43,163 bases of DNA. It comes from Rhodospirillales bacterium (lineage in GTDB: Bacteria; Pseudomonadota; Alphaproteobacteria; UBA8366; Aestuariispiraceae). The position numbers were made by a program, and so were the translations under genes. The stretch's first letter is position 1. Every line of letters begins with the position of its first letter. The notes under the pieces were generated by a model. That model was not told the DNA's origin and did no database searches. It saw nothing but the letters and a program-made list of their open reading frames with translations. Below, in pieces: positions 25,309-34,001 of the stretch. Where the stretch lies: contig NZSA01000081.1 in assembly GCA_002696645.1 (NCBI GenBank), positions 100,839 through 144,001 of the forward strand, in the 5' to 3' direction.

Positions 25309-26343
25309 TTACTGCTTCAGGCGGGTCCAAATCTTGTTATACAGGTCGACCGTTTCCTGTGGGCAGGGTTGCACGAAATCAGGCGTCGGCGCATCTGCCG
25401 GCATCACGATTTCAGGGGCGGACAGCATTTCCGGATCCATGAATTTGTCGCTGCCGGAGATACCATTCGCATATTTCGCGAAATCAGAAATCAGGGCCGC
25501 GTTTTCCGGATCCATGACGAAGTTCACGAACAGCTTGGCATTTTCCATGTTCGGTGCATCAGACAGGACGGCAACATTATCCATCCAGCCGGTGAAACCT
25601 TCCTTGGGATAGGCATAGGCCAGGCTGGGGCGCTGTGCGCGGGCCCGCATGGCAGCCCCGTTCCAGCTTTGCGACAGATCGACGTCGTTAGAGGTCAGTT
25701 TTTCGATGATGCTGTAATCCATTGTGCGCCAATAGGGCTTGGCCTTCAGTAACAGTTCTGTGGCTTCTCTCAGTTGATCTTTGTCGCCGTTACAGCGGGG
25801 ATATCCCAGATAGCGCAGGGCGGCGTTAATCACATCATTCATGTCGTTCAGCATGTTGATGCGGCCTTGCAGTTCCGGCGGTGGTTCGAACAGCAGCTTC
25901 AGTGTGTTGATATCACCGGTGTAGACCTTGGTATCAACGGTGAAGGATGTCGTGCCCCATTGCCAAGGCACGGAATAGCTGCGGCCCGGATCCCACCAGA
26001 CATCGACCCATTTCGGGTCCATATTGCTGAAGTTTTCCATTTTGTTGGGCTCTACCTTGGCCAGCAGGCCTTCTCCGATCATGATCTTGATCATGTAATC
26101 GCCCGGCACAACGATGTCGTACCCCGTGCTGCCTTCTTTAACCTTGGCCAGCATGGTTTCGTTTGAATCGTAGCCGTCCAGCGTCACCTCGACGCCATAG
26201 GCTTTCTCAAACTTTTCGATCAGCTTGGGGTTGGTGTAGTTCCCCCAGTTATAGATGTTCAATTTACCAGCAGCATAGGCGCTGCTCGCCATTGCCAGAC
26301 TGACGGCTGTCGCCGTGGCCAGGCCTAAAAGAGTACGCTTCAT
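25309..26343 (-). CDS. Periplasmic polyamine-type solute-binding protein
   Basis: Captures substrate for the ABC transporter encoded upstream. The 344 residues begin with a Sec signal peptide (hydrophobic 4-22, cleavage after AYAA) and continue with LNIYNWGNYTNPKLIEKFEK, the start typical of PotD/PotF. Further family marks are GYDIVVPGDYMIKIMI, VPWQWGTTSF and DLSQSWNGAAM. The pocket cannot be read precisely; putrescine, spermidine or a modified polyamine are likely given the acetylpolyamine hydrolase nearby. AGAGGAGGG precedes the ATG. It is 50 bp downstream of the permease genes. Confidence 0.9.
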   Translation of the reverse strand: MKRTLLGLATATAVSLAMASSAYAAGKLNIYNWGNYTNPKLIEKFEKAYGVEVTLDGYDSNETMLAKVKEGSTGYDIVVPGDYMIKIMIGEGLLAKVEPNKMENFSNMDPKWVDVWWDPGRSYSVPWQWGTTSFTVDTKVYTGDINTLKLLFEPPPELQGRINMLNDMNDVINAALRYLGYPRCNGDKDQLREATELLLKAKPYWRTMDYSIIEKLTSNDVDLSQSWNGAAMRARAQRPSLAYAYPKEGFTGWMDNVAVLSDAPNMENAKLFVNFVMDPENAALISDFAKYANGISGSDKFMDPEMLSAPEIVMPADAPTPDFVQPCPQETVDLYNKIWTRLKQ

Positions 26344-26393
26344 TTTTAACCCTCCTCTGTTATCAAGATACGGGATGGTCCCCGCACCCCTCG

Positions 26394-27221
26394 TTACTTG
26401 CGCTTTCGTCCCAGAATGAAAAACAGCGCAACAAACAACACCGACAGGCCCAGCAACAAGGTGGACACTGCGTTGATTTCCGGCGTGATACCGCGCCGGA
26501 TTTGTCCCAGAACAAAGATTGGCAAGGTGGTTTCACCGGGACCTGCAACCAGCAGGGTGATGATCACGTCATCCAGCGACACAACAAAGGCCAGCATGCC
26601 GCCCGCAACGATGCCCGGCATCATCAGGGGCAGCGTGACCCGCCGGAAAACCTGCCAAGGGGTCGCATAAAGGTCGGTTGCGGCGGTTTCCATTACCAGG
26701 TTCATATCCTCCAGCCGCGCGCGGATCGGCATATAGGCAAAAGGGATACAGAATACGGTATGGGCCAGCATCAGATAGCCAATGCCCGTCACGCCGGTCA
26801 GTTGCTTGATCAAAGAGAAAAATGCCAGGGTGGATACGGCGGTGACGATTTCGGGAATCATCAAGGGCTGGTTGATGATGGCATAGACCAGGGTCTGGCC
26901 CTTGAACGGCGGCACTCTGGTGGTTGCCAGGGCTGCCATTGTTGCAAATGTGGTGGCAAATACGGTTGCGACCAGCGCAACCTGCAAGGAAATCATCGTG
27001 GCGCGCCGAATTTCGTCATTCGCCAGGGCCGATTCATACCAGCGCAGGCTGAATTCGGTCCACAGTACAACAGATCGATTGTCATTGAAGGAGAAGGTGA
27101 TCAACACCAGGATCGGCGCATACAGGAAGAACATGCAAATCCAGGCGATCTGATCAAATCCGGGCTGTTTGCGCAGATCCATCATGCGGCGGCGCGGTGC
27201 CGCTTTACTGGTCTCAGCCAT
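26394..27221 (-). CDS. ABC transporter permease (PotC/PotI type)
   Basis: Second inner-membrane subunit of the polyamine-type importer, 275 residues with six membrane helices and the EAA loop that contacts the ATPase (ETAATDLYATPWQVFRRVTLPLMMPGI). The start at 27221 is chosen because AAGGAGGGGG lies seven bases upstream; an earlier in-frame ATG at 27260 lacks one. It overlaps the other permease gene by 8 bp. Confidence 0.92.
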   Translation of the reverse strand: MAETSKAAPRRRMMDLRKQPGFDQIAWICMFFLYAPILVLITFSFNDNRSVVLWTEFSLRWYESALANDEIRRATMISLQVALVATVFATTFATMAALATTRVPPFKGQTLVYAIINQPLMIPEIVTAVSTLAFFSLIKQLTGVTGIGYLMLAHTVFCIPFAYMPIRARLEDMNLVMETAATDLYATPWQVFRRVTLPLMMPGIVAGGMLAFVVSLDDVIITLLVAGPGETTLPIFVLGQIRRGITPEINAVSTLLLGLSVLFVALFFILGRKRK

Positions 27222-28176
27222 GTCGTGCCCCCTCCTTGCCGCTGTATCGGACATAGACAAGCAGGGCGATCATCACGACGGCCATCAGGATCAGGGCCGC
27301 GGCTGAGCCAAAAGGCCAGTTGCGGGAACTGCCAAATTGCAGGGCGATCAGGTTGCCGATCATCAGCTCCTTACCACCCCCCAGCAGTTCCGGGGTGATA
27401 TAGGCACCCAGTCCCGGAATGAAGACCAGAATGCAACCCGCGACAATGCCGGGTTTGGTCAGCGGCAGAATGATATTGCGCAACACCTGAAAACGCGTGG
27501 CATACAGATCATATCCGGCTTCAACCAATTTAAAGTCCAGCTTTTCCAGGGATGCATAAAGCGGCAACACCATGAAAGGCAGATAGCTGTAAACCAAGCC
27601 AATGAAGACGGCGGTGCTGGTGTAGAGGATGTTTATCGGATCATCGATCAGCCCGATTTTGATCAGGCTGATATTGATGATCCCCTCATCCCGCAAAATC
27701 AGCAACATGGCGTAGGTGCGGATCAGCAGATTGACCCAGAACGGCAAGGTTATCAGGAACAGCCAGATCGTGCGCTGTTCCCGGGGCTTGCTGGCGATGA
27801 AATAGGCTGTGGGAAATCCCAGCAAAAGCGCGCCGATCGTGGTGAAGAAGGCCAATGCGATCGACCGACCGTAAATCTGTAGATAGGAGGTTGAGAAAGT
27901 CAGCGTATCGTCGAAAATATCCCGTTCGAACAGGAATTGCAGATACCCCTCGCCAGACAGTTTCCAGACAACACCGCCATAGGTGTCGGGCGATAGAACG
28001 GAATACAGAATTGTGATCGTCAGGGGAAACAGCCCGACGATGCCGATGACCAGTACTGCGGGCGACAACAGGAACCGGCGAGTCTTGCGGGCGCGGTCTT
28101 CATGGGCCGCTTTGGCATGGGCCAAACGCTGCGCTGCGTTATCCAGTGTCGAAGCGTTTGATCCCGGCGCGTCCAT
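27214..28176 (-). CDS. ABC transporter permease (PotB/PotH type)
   Basis: First inner-membrane subunit of the importer. The 320 residues have a cytoplasmic N-terminal tail of ~35 residues, six membrane helices and the EAA loop VEAGYDLYATRFQVLRNIILP. The ATG overlaps the ATPase stop by one base (TGATG), so subunits are made in step. Confidence 0.92.
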   Translation of the reverse strand: MDAPGSNASTLDNAAQRLAHAKAAHEDRARKTRRFLLSPAVLVIGIVGLFPLTITILYSVLSPDTYGGVVWKLSGEGYLQFLFERDIFDDTLTFSTSYLQIYGRSIALAFFTTIGALLLGFPTAYFIASKPREQRTIWLFLITLPFWVNLLIRTYAMLLILRDEGIINISLIKIGLIDDPINILYTSTAVFIGLVYSYLPFMVLPLYASLEKLDFKLVEAGYDLYATRFQVLRNIILPLTKPGIVAGCILVFIPGLGAYITPELLGGGKELMIGNLIALQFGSSRNWPFGSAAALILMAVVMIALLVYVRYSGKEGARHG

Positions 28177-29303
28177 CAGTCGATCAATACCTGTAAGTGT
28201 TCGTCGGGAAAGATCAGGCCGATCGCCTCGCCGGGATTACCGCCACCGGAACTGCTGCGCGCGATAACGTCGGTCCCATCTTCCAGGGTGATGTGGGTAT
28301 TTGTGCCCGACCCGAAGTAGACGACGTTGGAAATCGTACCGGAAACGGTGCAGTTTGAATCACTTTTGTCACACAGGCGGACATTTTCCGGCCGTATGGC
28401 GACACTGACCGAACCGGGCTTGAGCGTGTCCGATGAAAGGCGGGCCTTCACCTCATTGCCTTTGCTCAGTCGGATCGTACCATGTCCATCCGATACGCTC
28501 AGCATTTCGGCGTTCATGATGTTGATATCGCCAATGAAATCCGCCACGAAACGGCGTGCCGGATGATTATAGATATCCTTTGGACCGCCGACCTGCAGAA
28601 TATGACCGGTATCCATGACCGCGATCCGGTCCGACATGGTCAGGGCTTCTTCCTGGTCATGGGTGACAAAAACGAAGGTGATCCCGGTTTCGCTTTGCAG
28701 GCGTTTCAATTCGATCTGCATTTCCTTGCGCAGCTTCAAATCCAGCGCGGACAGGGGTTCATCCAGCAGCAATACCTTGGGATGCGGGGCCAACGCGCGA
28801 GCAAGCGCGACGCGCTGTTGTTGTCCACCCGACAGTTGGTCGGTACGTCGGTCGGCCAGTTTGCCCATTTGCACCAGGGCCAGCATCTTCTTCACAGTGT
28901 CGTCGATTTCGGCCTTGGGCTTATTCAGCATTTCCAGGCCGAAGGCGATATTCTGTGCCACCGTCATATGGGGAAACAGGGCATAGTTCTGAAACACGGT
29001 ATTGACCGGTCGCTTATAGGGCGGCAGATGGCCGATTTCCTGACCATCCAGCAAAATAGACCCCTTGGTGGGCAATTCAAAACCGGCGATCAGGCGCAAC
29101 AGGGTTGTCTTTCCACAACCTGATGGACCCAACAGGGTGAAAAACTCGTTCTCGCGGATCGTTACCGATACATTGTCCAAGGCGGTGACAGCATAACTGC
29201 CACTGCCGAAGCTTTTGGTCACGTTCTCCGCCGTGACCATAGGCCGCTGCGACTTTTCCCCAGACGGTTTCGATGCGTCGGAAAGAGTGCTTGTCTCGCT
29301 CAT
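28176..29303 (-). CDS. ABC transporter ATPase (PotA/PotG type)
   Basis: Energises the polyamine-type importer. Walker A is GPSGCGKTT (59-67), the ABC signature LSGGQQQR, and Walker [11 protein letters not shown]; a C-terminal TOBE domain follows, typical of PotA/PotG (375 residues). AGGGGA precedes the ATG. It is the first gene of the leftward operon ATPase-permease-permease-binding protein-serine hydrolase-amidase. The leader of about 195 bp contains an operator-like dyad and a motif shared with the operon on the other side of the luxR gene. Confidence 0.94.
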   Translation of the reverse strand: MSETSTLSDASKPSGEKSQRPMVTAENVTKSFGSGSYAVTALDNVSVTIRENEFFTLLGPSGCGKTTLLRLIAGFELPTKGSILLDGQEIGHLPPYKRPVNTVFQNYALFPHMTVAQNIAFGLEMLNKPKAEIDDTVKKMLALVQMGKLADRRTDQLSGGQQQRVALARALAPHPKVLLLDEPLSALDLKLRKEMQIELKRLQSETGITFVFVTHDQEEALTMSDRIAVMDTGHILQVGGPKDIYNHPARRFVADFIGDINIMNAEMLSVSDGHGTIRLSKGNEVKARLSSDTLKPGSVSVAIRPENVRLCDKSDSNCTVSGTISNVVYFGSGTNTHITLEDGTDVIARSSSGGGNPGEAIGLIFPDEHLQVLID

Positions 29304-29329
29304 TTTAAAGTCCCCTGTTGAGAATTGTT

Positions 29330-29389
29330 CTATCGCTATCTGTCACATGATCTGACGTGTCATGTTTGTTTAAACAAGATATGCGATAG
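29330..29389 (-). promoter_or_regulatory. Nested dyad upstream of the transporter operon
   Basis: CTATCGC (29330-29336) is inverted as GCGATAG (29383-29389), and between them lies the perfect 12-bp palindrome TTGTTTAAACAA (29366-29377). The block is 27-86 bases before the ATPase start, where a promoter would be expected. The binding protein is unknown; it is distinct from the shared motif at 29431. Confidence 0.35.
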
Positions 29390-29430
29390 TCATCTCTAGC
29401 GTTAAAACGGTACGCCGCCCCATGCGGCCC

Positions 29431-29456
29431 CGTAAATATCCCCCTAGGGGTAGTAT
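29431..29456 (-). promoter_or_regulatory. Shared regulatory motif, copy 1 (transporter side)
   Basis: Read toward the transporter operon, the 26 bases contain CCCTAGGGGGATATTTACG and start ATACTA. They match the copy at 30337-30362 at 21 of 26 positions. The core is the palindrome CCCCTAGGGG (29441-29450). An imperfect second half (ATCCTGGGGGTA) follows on the plus strand at 29455-29466. Likely binding site of the adjacent LuxR-type regulator. Confidence 0.5.
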
Positions 29457-29499
29457 CCTGGGGGTATGTGCAGTCTGTCGCAGGCTGACCGGCCCATGT

Positions 29500-30312
29500 T
29501 CAGACCCTCTCGATGCCGGATAAGGCGCTTAAAAACAAAGAAAACAGTTCGCTTTGTGAGGATATCTGCAATTTTCTGTACATGTTCTTGCGATGGATTT
29601 TAACTGTGCCTGGGCTGATCGAGATTATTCGCGCAATTGATTTTGATGAATGGCCTTTCAGAATCAAACTGGCGATTTCCCGTTCCCGTTCGGTCAGGTG
29701 ATCGGTTCCAAAGCGGGCCAGAGCGGCATCAATCTCCTCGGCGGGCACCCCTTCATCAGAGGGGCCGTTGTTATAGGCTTCATGCACGAAATGGCGTCTG
29801 TTCAGCGCACTGAAAACCGGCAGAACGCGCCGGAATTCAGTGATCTCGCGTGCGGTAAATCTGGGTTCGTCTATCAATCGACCGATGGAATAGAACAAAT
29901 GTTTACCCGCGGGCAGGTCGATCAGGATCGCCATTTCATCGCGCAATCGGATCGAATGGTAATATTGTTTGAAATAGGTCGATTGCTGAAACCGATCCGG
30001 TGCCACGTCATTGAGCCGCAGGGCGTCGCACGGGGCATAGTCCCGATAGGCCACATAGAACGGATCCAGCAGATAGGCCCCATCCAGATAGCGATCGACA
30101 ACTTCTGACCGGCGTTCCACGCGCACATTGTCATACAGATGGACGGGTCGCCGCGTGCCGTTCAACAGCGTCAGAAGGCATCCTCTGAACGGTGCAATGT
30201 ATCGCAGATAGTCCAGTCCCGTTGGAATGAAGTCAGCCGTCCCCACGGATGAAATCGCTGCCGCCAGCGCTTCCTCCACGGTATCTGTTTTTGGCCTGGC
30301 CAAATGATACAC
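29500..30312 (-). CDS. LuxR-family transcriptional regulator
   Basis: 270 residues. The C-terminal helix-turn-helix of the LuxR/GerE type covers about 206-258 (LTEREREIASLILKG, then SISPGTVKIHRKNMYRKL). The N-terminal ~180 residues form an unrecognised sensor domain rich in aromatic residues (YLLDPFYVAYRDYAP, FKQYYHSIRLRDEMAI), not a clear autoinducer or receiver domain. The start is GTG at 30312 with AGGGA ten bases before; the frame closes just upstream. It sits between the transporter operon and the acetylpolyamine hydrolase operon, each with a copy of one motif, so it is the likely activator of both and of itself. The ligand, perhaps a polyamine derivative, is unknown. Confidence 0.9.
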   Translation of the reverse strand: MYHLARPKTDTVEEALAAAISSVGTADFIPTGLDYLRYIAPFRGCLLTLLNGTRRPVHLYDNVRVERRSEVVDRYLDGAYLLDPFYVAYRDYAPCDALRLNDVAPDRFQQSTYFKQYYHSIRLRDEMAILIDLPAGKHLFYSIGRLIDEPRFTAREITEFRRVLPVFSALNRRHFVHEAYNNGPSDEGVPAEEIDAALARFGTDHLTEREREIASLILKGHSSKSIARIISISPGTVKIHRKNMYRKLQISSQSELFSLFLSALSGIERV

Positions 30313-30336
30313 GCAATATAGTTCCCTGTTTTAATC

Positions 30337-30362
30337 ATCCCATCCCTAAAGGGATATTTACG
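30337..30362 (+). promoter_or_regulatory. Shared regulatory motif, copy 2 (hydrolase side)
   Basis: Read toward the hydrolase operon, the sequence begins ATCCCA and continues CCCTAAAGGGATATTTACG, matching copy 1 at 21 of 26 positions in the same orientation relative to its operon. It ends 66 bp before the ATG at 30428. A possible -10 TAAAAT is at 30391 with no good -35, as expected for an activated promoter. It also lies 25-50 bp upstream of the luxR start. Confidence 0.5.
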
Positions 30363-30427
30363 CGCAATGCGTAATTGGCTCATGCTACGCTAAAATATAC
30401 CGATCTGAGAAGGGGAGTCTGTCGGAA

Positions 30428-31456
30428 ATGCTGACTATTCAAACTGATAAGCATAAATTGCGGGATGCAAAGACCGAATTGCATGGTGGATTGCTGGTGC
30501 CCCCGTTTGAATGTCCGGCGCGCGTCGACCGAATTTTAACCCGTGTGCAGCAAGTCAATCTGGGACCGGTGCAAGAACCGGATGATTTTGGGCTGAAACC
30601 GGTCCGGCGCATTCATGATGGGGAATTTCTGGCATTTCTGGCGGGCTGCTGGGATGAATGGCAGGCGGCAGGCTTTGAAGGGGAAGCCATCGCGACCTCT
30701 TGGCCCGCGCGGCGTATGCGCGTGAAACCGCCAAGCTTCATCGATGGCAAGATCGGGTACTATTGTCTGGCGTCTGAAACTGCGATCAGCAATGGCACCT
30801 GGGAGGCAGCCCAGGCCAGCGCCAATGTCGCCCTGACGGCGCAGGCCGCGATTGCGAAAGGGGCCCAGTCGGCATTTGCCCTGTGCCGCCCGCCGGGACA
30901 TCATGCTGCTGCGGATATGTTCGGCGGCTATTGTTTCATCAATAATGCCGCCGTCGCCGCCCAGGCCTTCCTGGATCAGGGTGCGTCGCGCGTTGCCATC
31001 CTGGATGTGGATTTCCATCATGGAAATGGCACGCAGGATATTTTCTATGGTCGGGATGATGTATTCTTTCAGTCGCTGCATGGCAGGCCGGAGGATGCCT
31101 TCCCGTATTTCCTGGGTTATGCCGATGAGAAAGGCGCTTCTGCAGGGGAAGGGTTCACGGAAAACTATCCCTTGCCGCCTGGTACGGCCTTTGATGCCTG
31201 GGGGGATGCCCTGGCGACATCAATCAAACGCATTCACGATTATGGCCCGGATGCGGTGGTGATTTCGCTGGGCGTGGATACGTTCAAGGACGATCCGATT
31301 TCGTTCTTTAAACTGGAAAGCGATGATTACAAAACCTATGGCCGGATGATCGCCGGACTGAACCGTCCAACTCTGTTTGTCATGGAAGGCGGCTATGCCG
31401 TCGAAGAAATCGGCATCAACGCCGTGAATGTTTTGATGGGGTATGAAGACCGATGA
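30428..31456 (+). CDS. Acetylpolyamine amidohydrolase, histone-deacetylase family
   Basis: Zinc enzyme removing acetyl groups from acetylputrescine, acetylspermidine and similar compounds. The 342-residue length and residue positions coincide with Mycoplana ramosa APAH: H158 and H159 in RPPGHHAA, zinc ligands D195 and H197 in LDVDFHHGNG, third ligand D284 in GVDTFKDDP, and catalytic Y323 in EGGYAV. All are intact. It is cytoplasmic. Its TGA overlaps the next ATG (ATGA). With the neighbouring polyamine-type importer and N-carbamoylputrescine amidase it points to use of acylated polyamines as carbon and nitrogen source. Confidence 0.92.
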   Translation: MLTIQTDKHKLRDAKTELHGGLLVPPFECPARVDRILTRVQQVNLGPVQEPDDFGLKPVRRIHDGEFLAFLAGCWDEWQAAGFEGEAIATSWPARRMRVKPPSFIDGKIGYYCLASETAISNGTWEAAQASANVALTAQAAIAKGAQSAFALCRPPGHHAAADMFGGYCFINNAAVAAQAFLDQGASRVAILDVDFHHGNGTQDIFYGRDDVFFQSLHGRPEDAFPYFLGYADEKGASAGEGFTENYPLPPGTAFDAWGDALATSIKRIHDYGPDAVVISLGVDTFKDDPISFFKLESDDYKTYGRMIAGLNRPTLFVMEGGYAVEEIGINAVNVLMGYEDR

Positions 31457-32331
31457 GTGAGACCCGCAGTCTGACCGTTGCCGCAACTCAATTCGCCTGC
31501 AGTTGGGATATTGAGGATAACCTGAACAAGGCAGAGGCGCTGGTGCGTCAGGCTGCTGCGAAAGGGGCGGGGCTGGTCCTGTTGCAGGAATTGTTCGAAA
31601 CCCCGTATTTTTGTCCAGATCAGAAAGCCAAGTATCTGGAATTGGCCCAGCCGATGGAGGGGAATCCCCTGATCGCGCGTTTTTCGGCCTTGGCAAAGGA
31701 ATTGGGGGTGGTGCTGCCCATCAGCTTTTTTGAGCGTTGGCACAACACTTTCTTCAATTCCATCGCAATTGCGGATGCGGATGGAATTGTGCTGGGCCTG
31801 TATCGCAAGAGCCATATCCCGAATAATCCGGGCTATCAGGAAAAATTCTATTTCAGTCCTGGCGATACCGGTTTCAAAGTGTGGGACACCGCCGTTGGGC
31901 GGATCGGGGTCGGCATTTGCTGGGATCAGTGGTTCCCGGAATGCGCCCGGATCATGGCCCTGCAAGGGGCGGAGGTGCTGCTGTATCCAACGGCGATTGG
32001 CAGTGAACCCTCTGCGCCCGATTATAGTTCCAAACCGCATTGGCAACGGACCATGCAGGGACATGCTGCGGCCAATATCATGCCATTGCTGGCCAGCAAC
32101 CGGATTGGTTCGGAACAGCATGAGACGGCGGATATGACATTCTATGGCGGGTCATTTATCGCCGATGAGACGGGCGGTCTGGTCGCTGAAGCTGACGGCG
32201 AAAACCAGGGTGTCATCACGGCAACGTTTGATTTGGATGCGATCCGCTCCATGCGGGCATCCTGGGGTGTGTTCCGGGATCGGCGCACAGACCTTTATGG
32301 CCCGTTACAATCCCTAACAGGAACGCGCTAG
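31453..32331 (+). CDS. aguB: N-carbamoylputrescine amidase
   Basis: Nitrilase-superfamily enzyme converting N-carbamoylputrescine to putrescine, CO2 and ammonia in the agmatine pathway. The 292 residues match AguB in length and in the active-site stretches LLQELFETPYF (E46), YRKSHIPNNPGYQEKFYF (K119) and GICWDQWFPE (C156). Its usual partner, agmatine deiminase (aguA), is not in the window, so either it is elsewhere or the enzyme acts on another carbamoyl or acyl amine made available by the adjacent acetylpolyamine amidohydrolase. Translationally coupled to that gene; the stop TAG is part of the following hairpin. Confidence 0.92.
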   Translation: MSETRSLTVAATQFACSWDIEDNLNKAEALVRQAAAKGAGLVLLQELFETPYFCPDQKAKYLELAQPMEGNPLIARFSALAKELGVVLPISFFERWHNTFFNSIAIADADGIVLGLYRKSHIPNNPGYQEKFYFSPGDTGFKVWDTAVGRIGVGICWDQWFPECARIMALQGAEVLLYPTAIGSEPSAPDYSSKPHWQRTMQGHAAANIMPLLASNRIGSEQHETADMTFYGGSFIADETGGLVAEADGENQGVITATFDLDAIRSMRASWGVFRDRRTDLYGPLQSLTGTR

Positions 32332-32358
32332 AGCAATAGCTAGCATGATGGTCTAGCG
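32326..32358. terminator. Inverted repeat supplying the stop codons of two convergent genes
   Basis: CGCTAGAGCA (32326-32335) pairs with TGGTCTAGCG (32349-32358) with one mismatch. The TAG of aguB (32329-32331) lies in the left arm and the TAG of the convergent lipoprotein gene (32355 to 32353) in the right arm. It resembles the repeat at 1631-1670 (GCTAGAGCA at the left, GCATGATG-TCTA at the right). No T-run follows, so it may act as a bidirectional transcript end by structure alone. Confidence 0.5.
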
Positions 32359-32931
32359 CAGGAATGCCCCAAAAAACTGGTTCAGGCCACCTTCTAGCTG
32401 TTTGTTCAGGTCGACCGCCATTTCTTCCGTCATCTTGTACCAGACACCTTCCCGTTCGTTCAGGGTAATGTCTTCGGCAACAGAGCGTTTGCGTTCCACT
32501 GTTGTGGCAGAAGCCGCCGTTGTCCCCGCATCCGGGTTTTGGGCGCTCATCTCAACGACCAGATGTGCGTCATATCGCTGAGCCTGATCGACCGTCACCA
32601 GACCGGTCAACCCGGTCGACGTTTTCAGGGGGACTTCAACAACGCTGGCATCCTTGATGGTGAAGATCAATTCACCACTAGTGCCGACAGGCTCTAGGCG
32701 GTCTTTGGCCCATTGTGCGGCCATTTGCATGGGGGGCACGGGGAATTCGCCGTCGACATTCGGGGCCGTGGTTTGGTTCTGATAGGCCTCAACCACTGTG
32801 ATTTTGGCGACATCCAGCTTGATCTTTGGAAGATGGGCAAAGGTGATGTCCGCATAGCGCGGTACTGAAACTGGCGTTGTGCATGCCGCCAACAGTCCTG
32901 CCATTAAAATCAAAAAGCCACGCCGTATCAT
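32353..32931 (-). CDS. Putative outer-membrane lipoprotein
   Basis: The 192-residue protein starts with a lipoprotein signal: MIRRGFLILMAGLLAAC, with lipobox LAAC and acylation at C17. The residue after the cysteine is Thr, so outer-membrane sorting is likely. The mature part is a mixed polar domain with no family recognised. The start at 32931 is chosen for AAGGA seven bases upstream and because the signal peptide begins there; the frame opens 25 codons earlier. It lies just downstream of hslO. Confidence 0.8.
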   Translation of the reverse strand: MIRRGFLILMAGLLAACTTPVSVPRYADITFAHLPKIKLDVAKITVVEAYQNQTTAPNVDGEFPVPPMQMAAQWAKDRLEPVGTSGELIFTIKDASVVEVPLKTSTGLTGLVTVDQAQRYDAHLVVEMSAQNPDAGTTAASATTVERKRSVAEDITLNEREGVWYKMTEEMAVDLNKQLEGGLNQFFGAFLR

Positions 32932-33017
32932 TGCCATTTCCTTATGTTTGCCGCGTTCCGTCTTGGTCTCATGATTCTGATGATTGCCGCAATCATCCCG
33001 GATCAATGCGGCGACAG

Positions 33018-33962
33018 TTAGGCAGATGTATGTCCCAGATCCGCATCGGTGAAGACTTCGGTGCGGGAACAGAATTCACACGTCACTTCATAGGTTCCAT
33101 CGTCTGTTTTTAAGTCTTCCATCGATCCCGGTTCCAAGGATTTCAGCACATTCTCGATCTTTTCGCGTGAACAGCGACATTCTTCCGTGATCGCACGGGC
33201 AGGAAATACCCGCACCCCGTCTTCATGGAACAGGCGGAACAGCAATTCGTTGGGGATCAGGTCCGGATCCAGCATTTCCTCTGGTTTGGCAGATTTCAAC
33301 AGCACCATGGCGCGTTGCCATGCATCCTGATCGGCATAGCCGATGCTTTTATCGCCCCCTTCTTCCGGCAGGCGCTGAACCAGTAAGGCGGCGGCCCCAA
33401 TGGTTCCATCCGGGCGTCGCCCTGCAGACAGGTTCACTGCCGAAGCGAACTGGTCGGATTGTTCAAAATAGCGTTGCACGCATTCGGCAACCGTCGCTCC
33501 TTCCAGAGCAACGATCCCCTGGTAACGTTCCATTTTGTCACCCTGATCAACGGTAAAGGCCATATAGCCCTCACCCAGCAGTTTGGGGATCGGGGCGGCA
33601 ATCGCTTCGTGTAGCGGCGGGACTTCGCCTTTGATCTGGGCATAGCCCCGCATTTTACCGTCGCTGGTCACGTCTGCGACCATCATAGGCACTGGACCAT
33701 CGCCCTTTGTCTGCAAGGTGAAAACGCCATCAAACTTCAAGGCGGCGGCCAGGCCGGCGCATAAAGCCAGCATTTCTGCCAGCATATACTGCACGGCATC
33801 GGGATAGCCATGGCGCGACAGGATCGCATCGACCGATGGGCCCAGCTTGACCATGCGGCCATGCAGACCGGTCTTGTCGATCATATAGGGCTGGATACAG
33901 TCGTCGGTTGGGCCGCCGGTATCCAGGCTGTTTGGTTCAGTCATGTGTATAGGATCGGCCAT
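33018..33962 (-). CDS. hslO: Hsp33 redox-regulated chaperone
   Basis: Cytoplasmic holdase switched on by oxidation. The C-terminal redox switch has four zinc-binding cysteines, CxC at 262/264 (ECRCSREK) and CxxC at 295/298 (CEFCSR), as in all Hsp33. The N-terminal substrate-binding domain shows the usual LCAGLAAALKFDGVFTLQTKG. The protein is 314 residues, slightly longer at the N-terminus than E. coli Hsp33. Such a protein would be useful in a phototroph exposed to singlet oxygen and peroxide. It ends 39 bp after the argF gene and may be read with argD-argF. Confidence 0.94.
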   Translation of the reverse strand: MADPIHMTEPNSLDTGGPTDDCIQPYMIDKTGLHGRMVKLGPSVDAILSRHGYPDAVQYMLAEMLALCAGLAAALKFDGVFTLQTKGDGPVPMMVADVTSDGKMRGYAQIKGEVPPLHEAIAAPIPKLLGEGYMAFTVDQGDKMERYQGIVALEGATVAECVQRYFEQSDQFASAVNLSAGRRPDGTIGAAALLVQRLPEEGGDKSIGYADQDAWQRAMVLLKSAKPEEMLDPDLIPNELLFRLFHEDGVRVFPARAITEECRCSREKIENVLKSLEPGSMEDLKTDDGTYEVTCEFCSRTEVFTDADLGHTSA

Positions 33963-34001
33963 GATGGCTTACCTTCTTTCTAATGCTTAAGAGTTTGGCG
34001 C

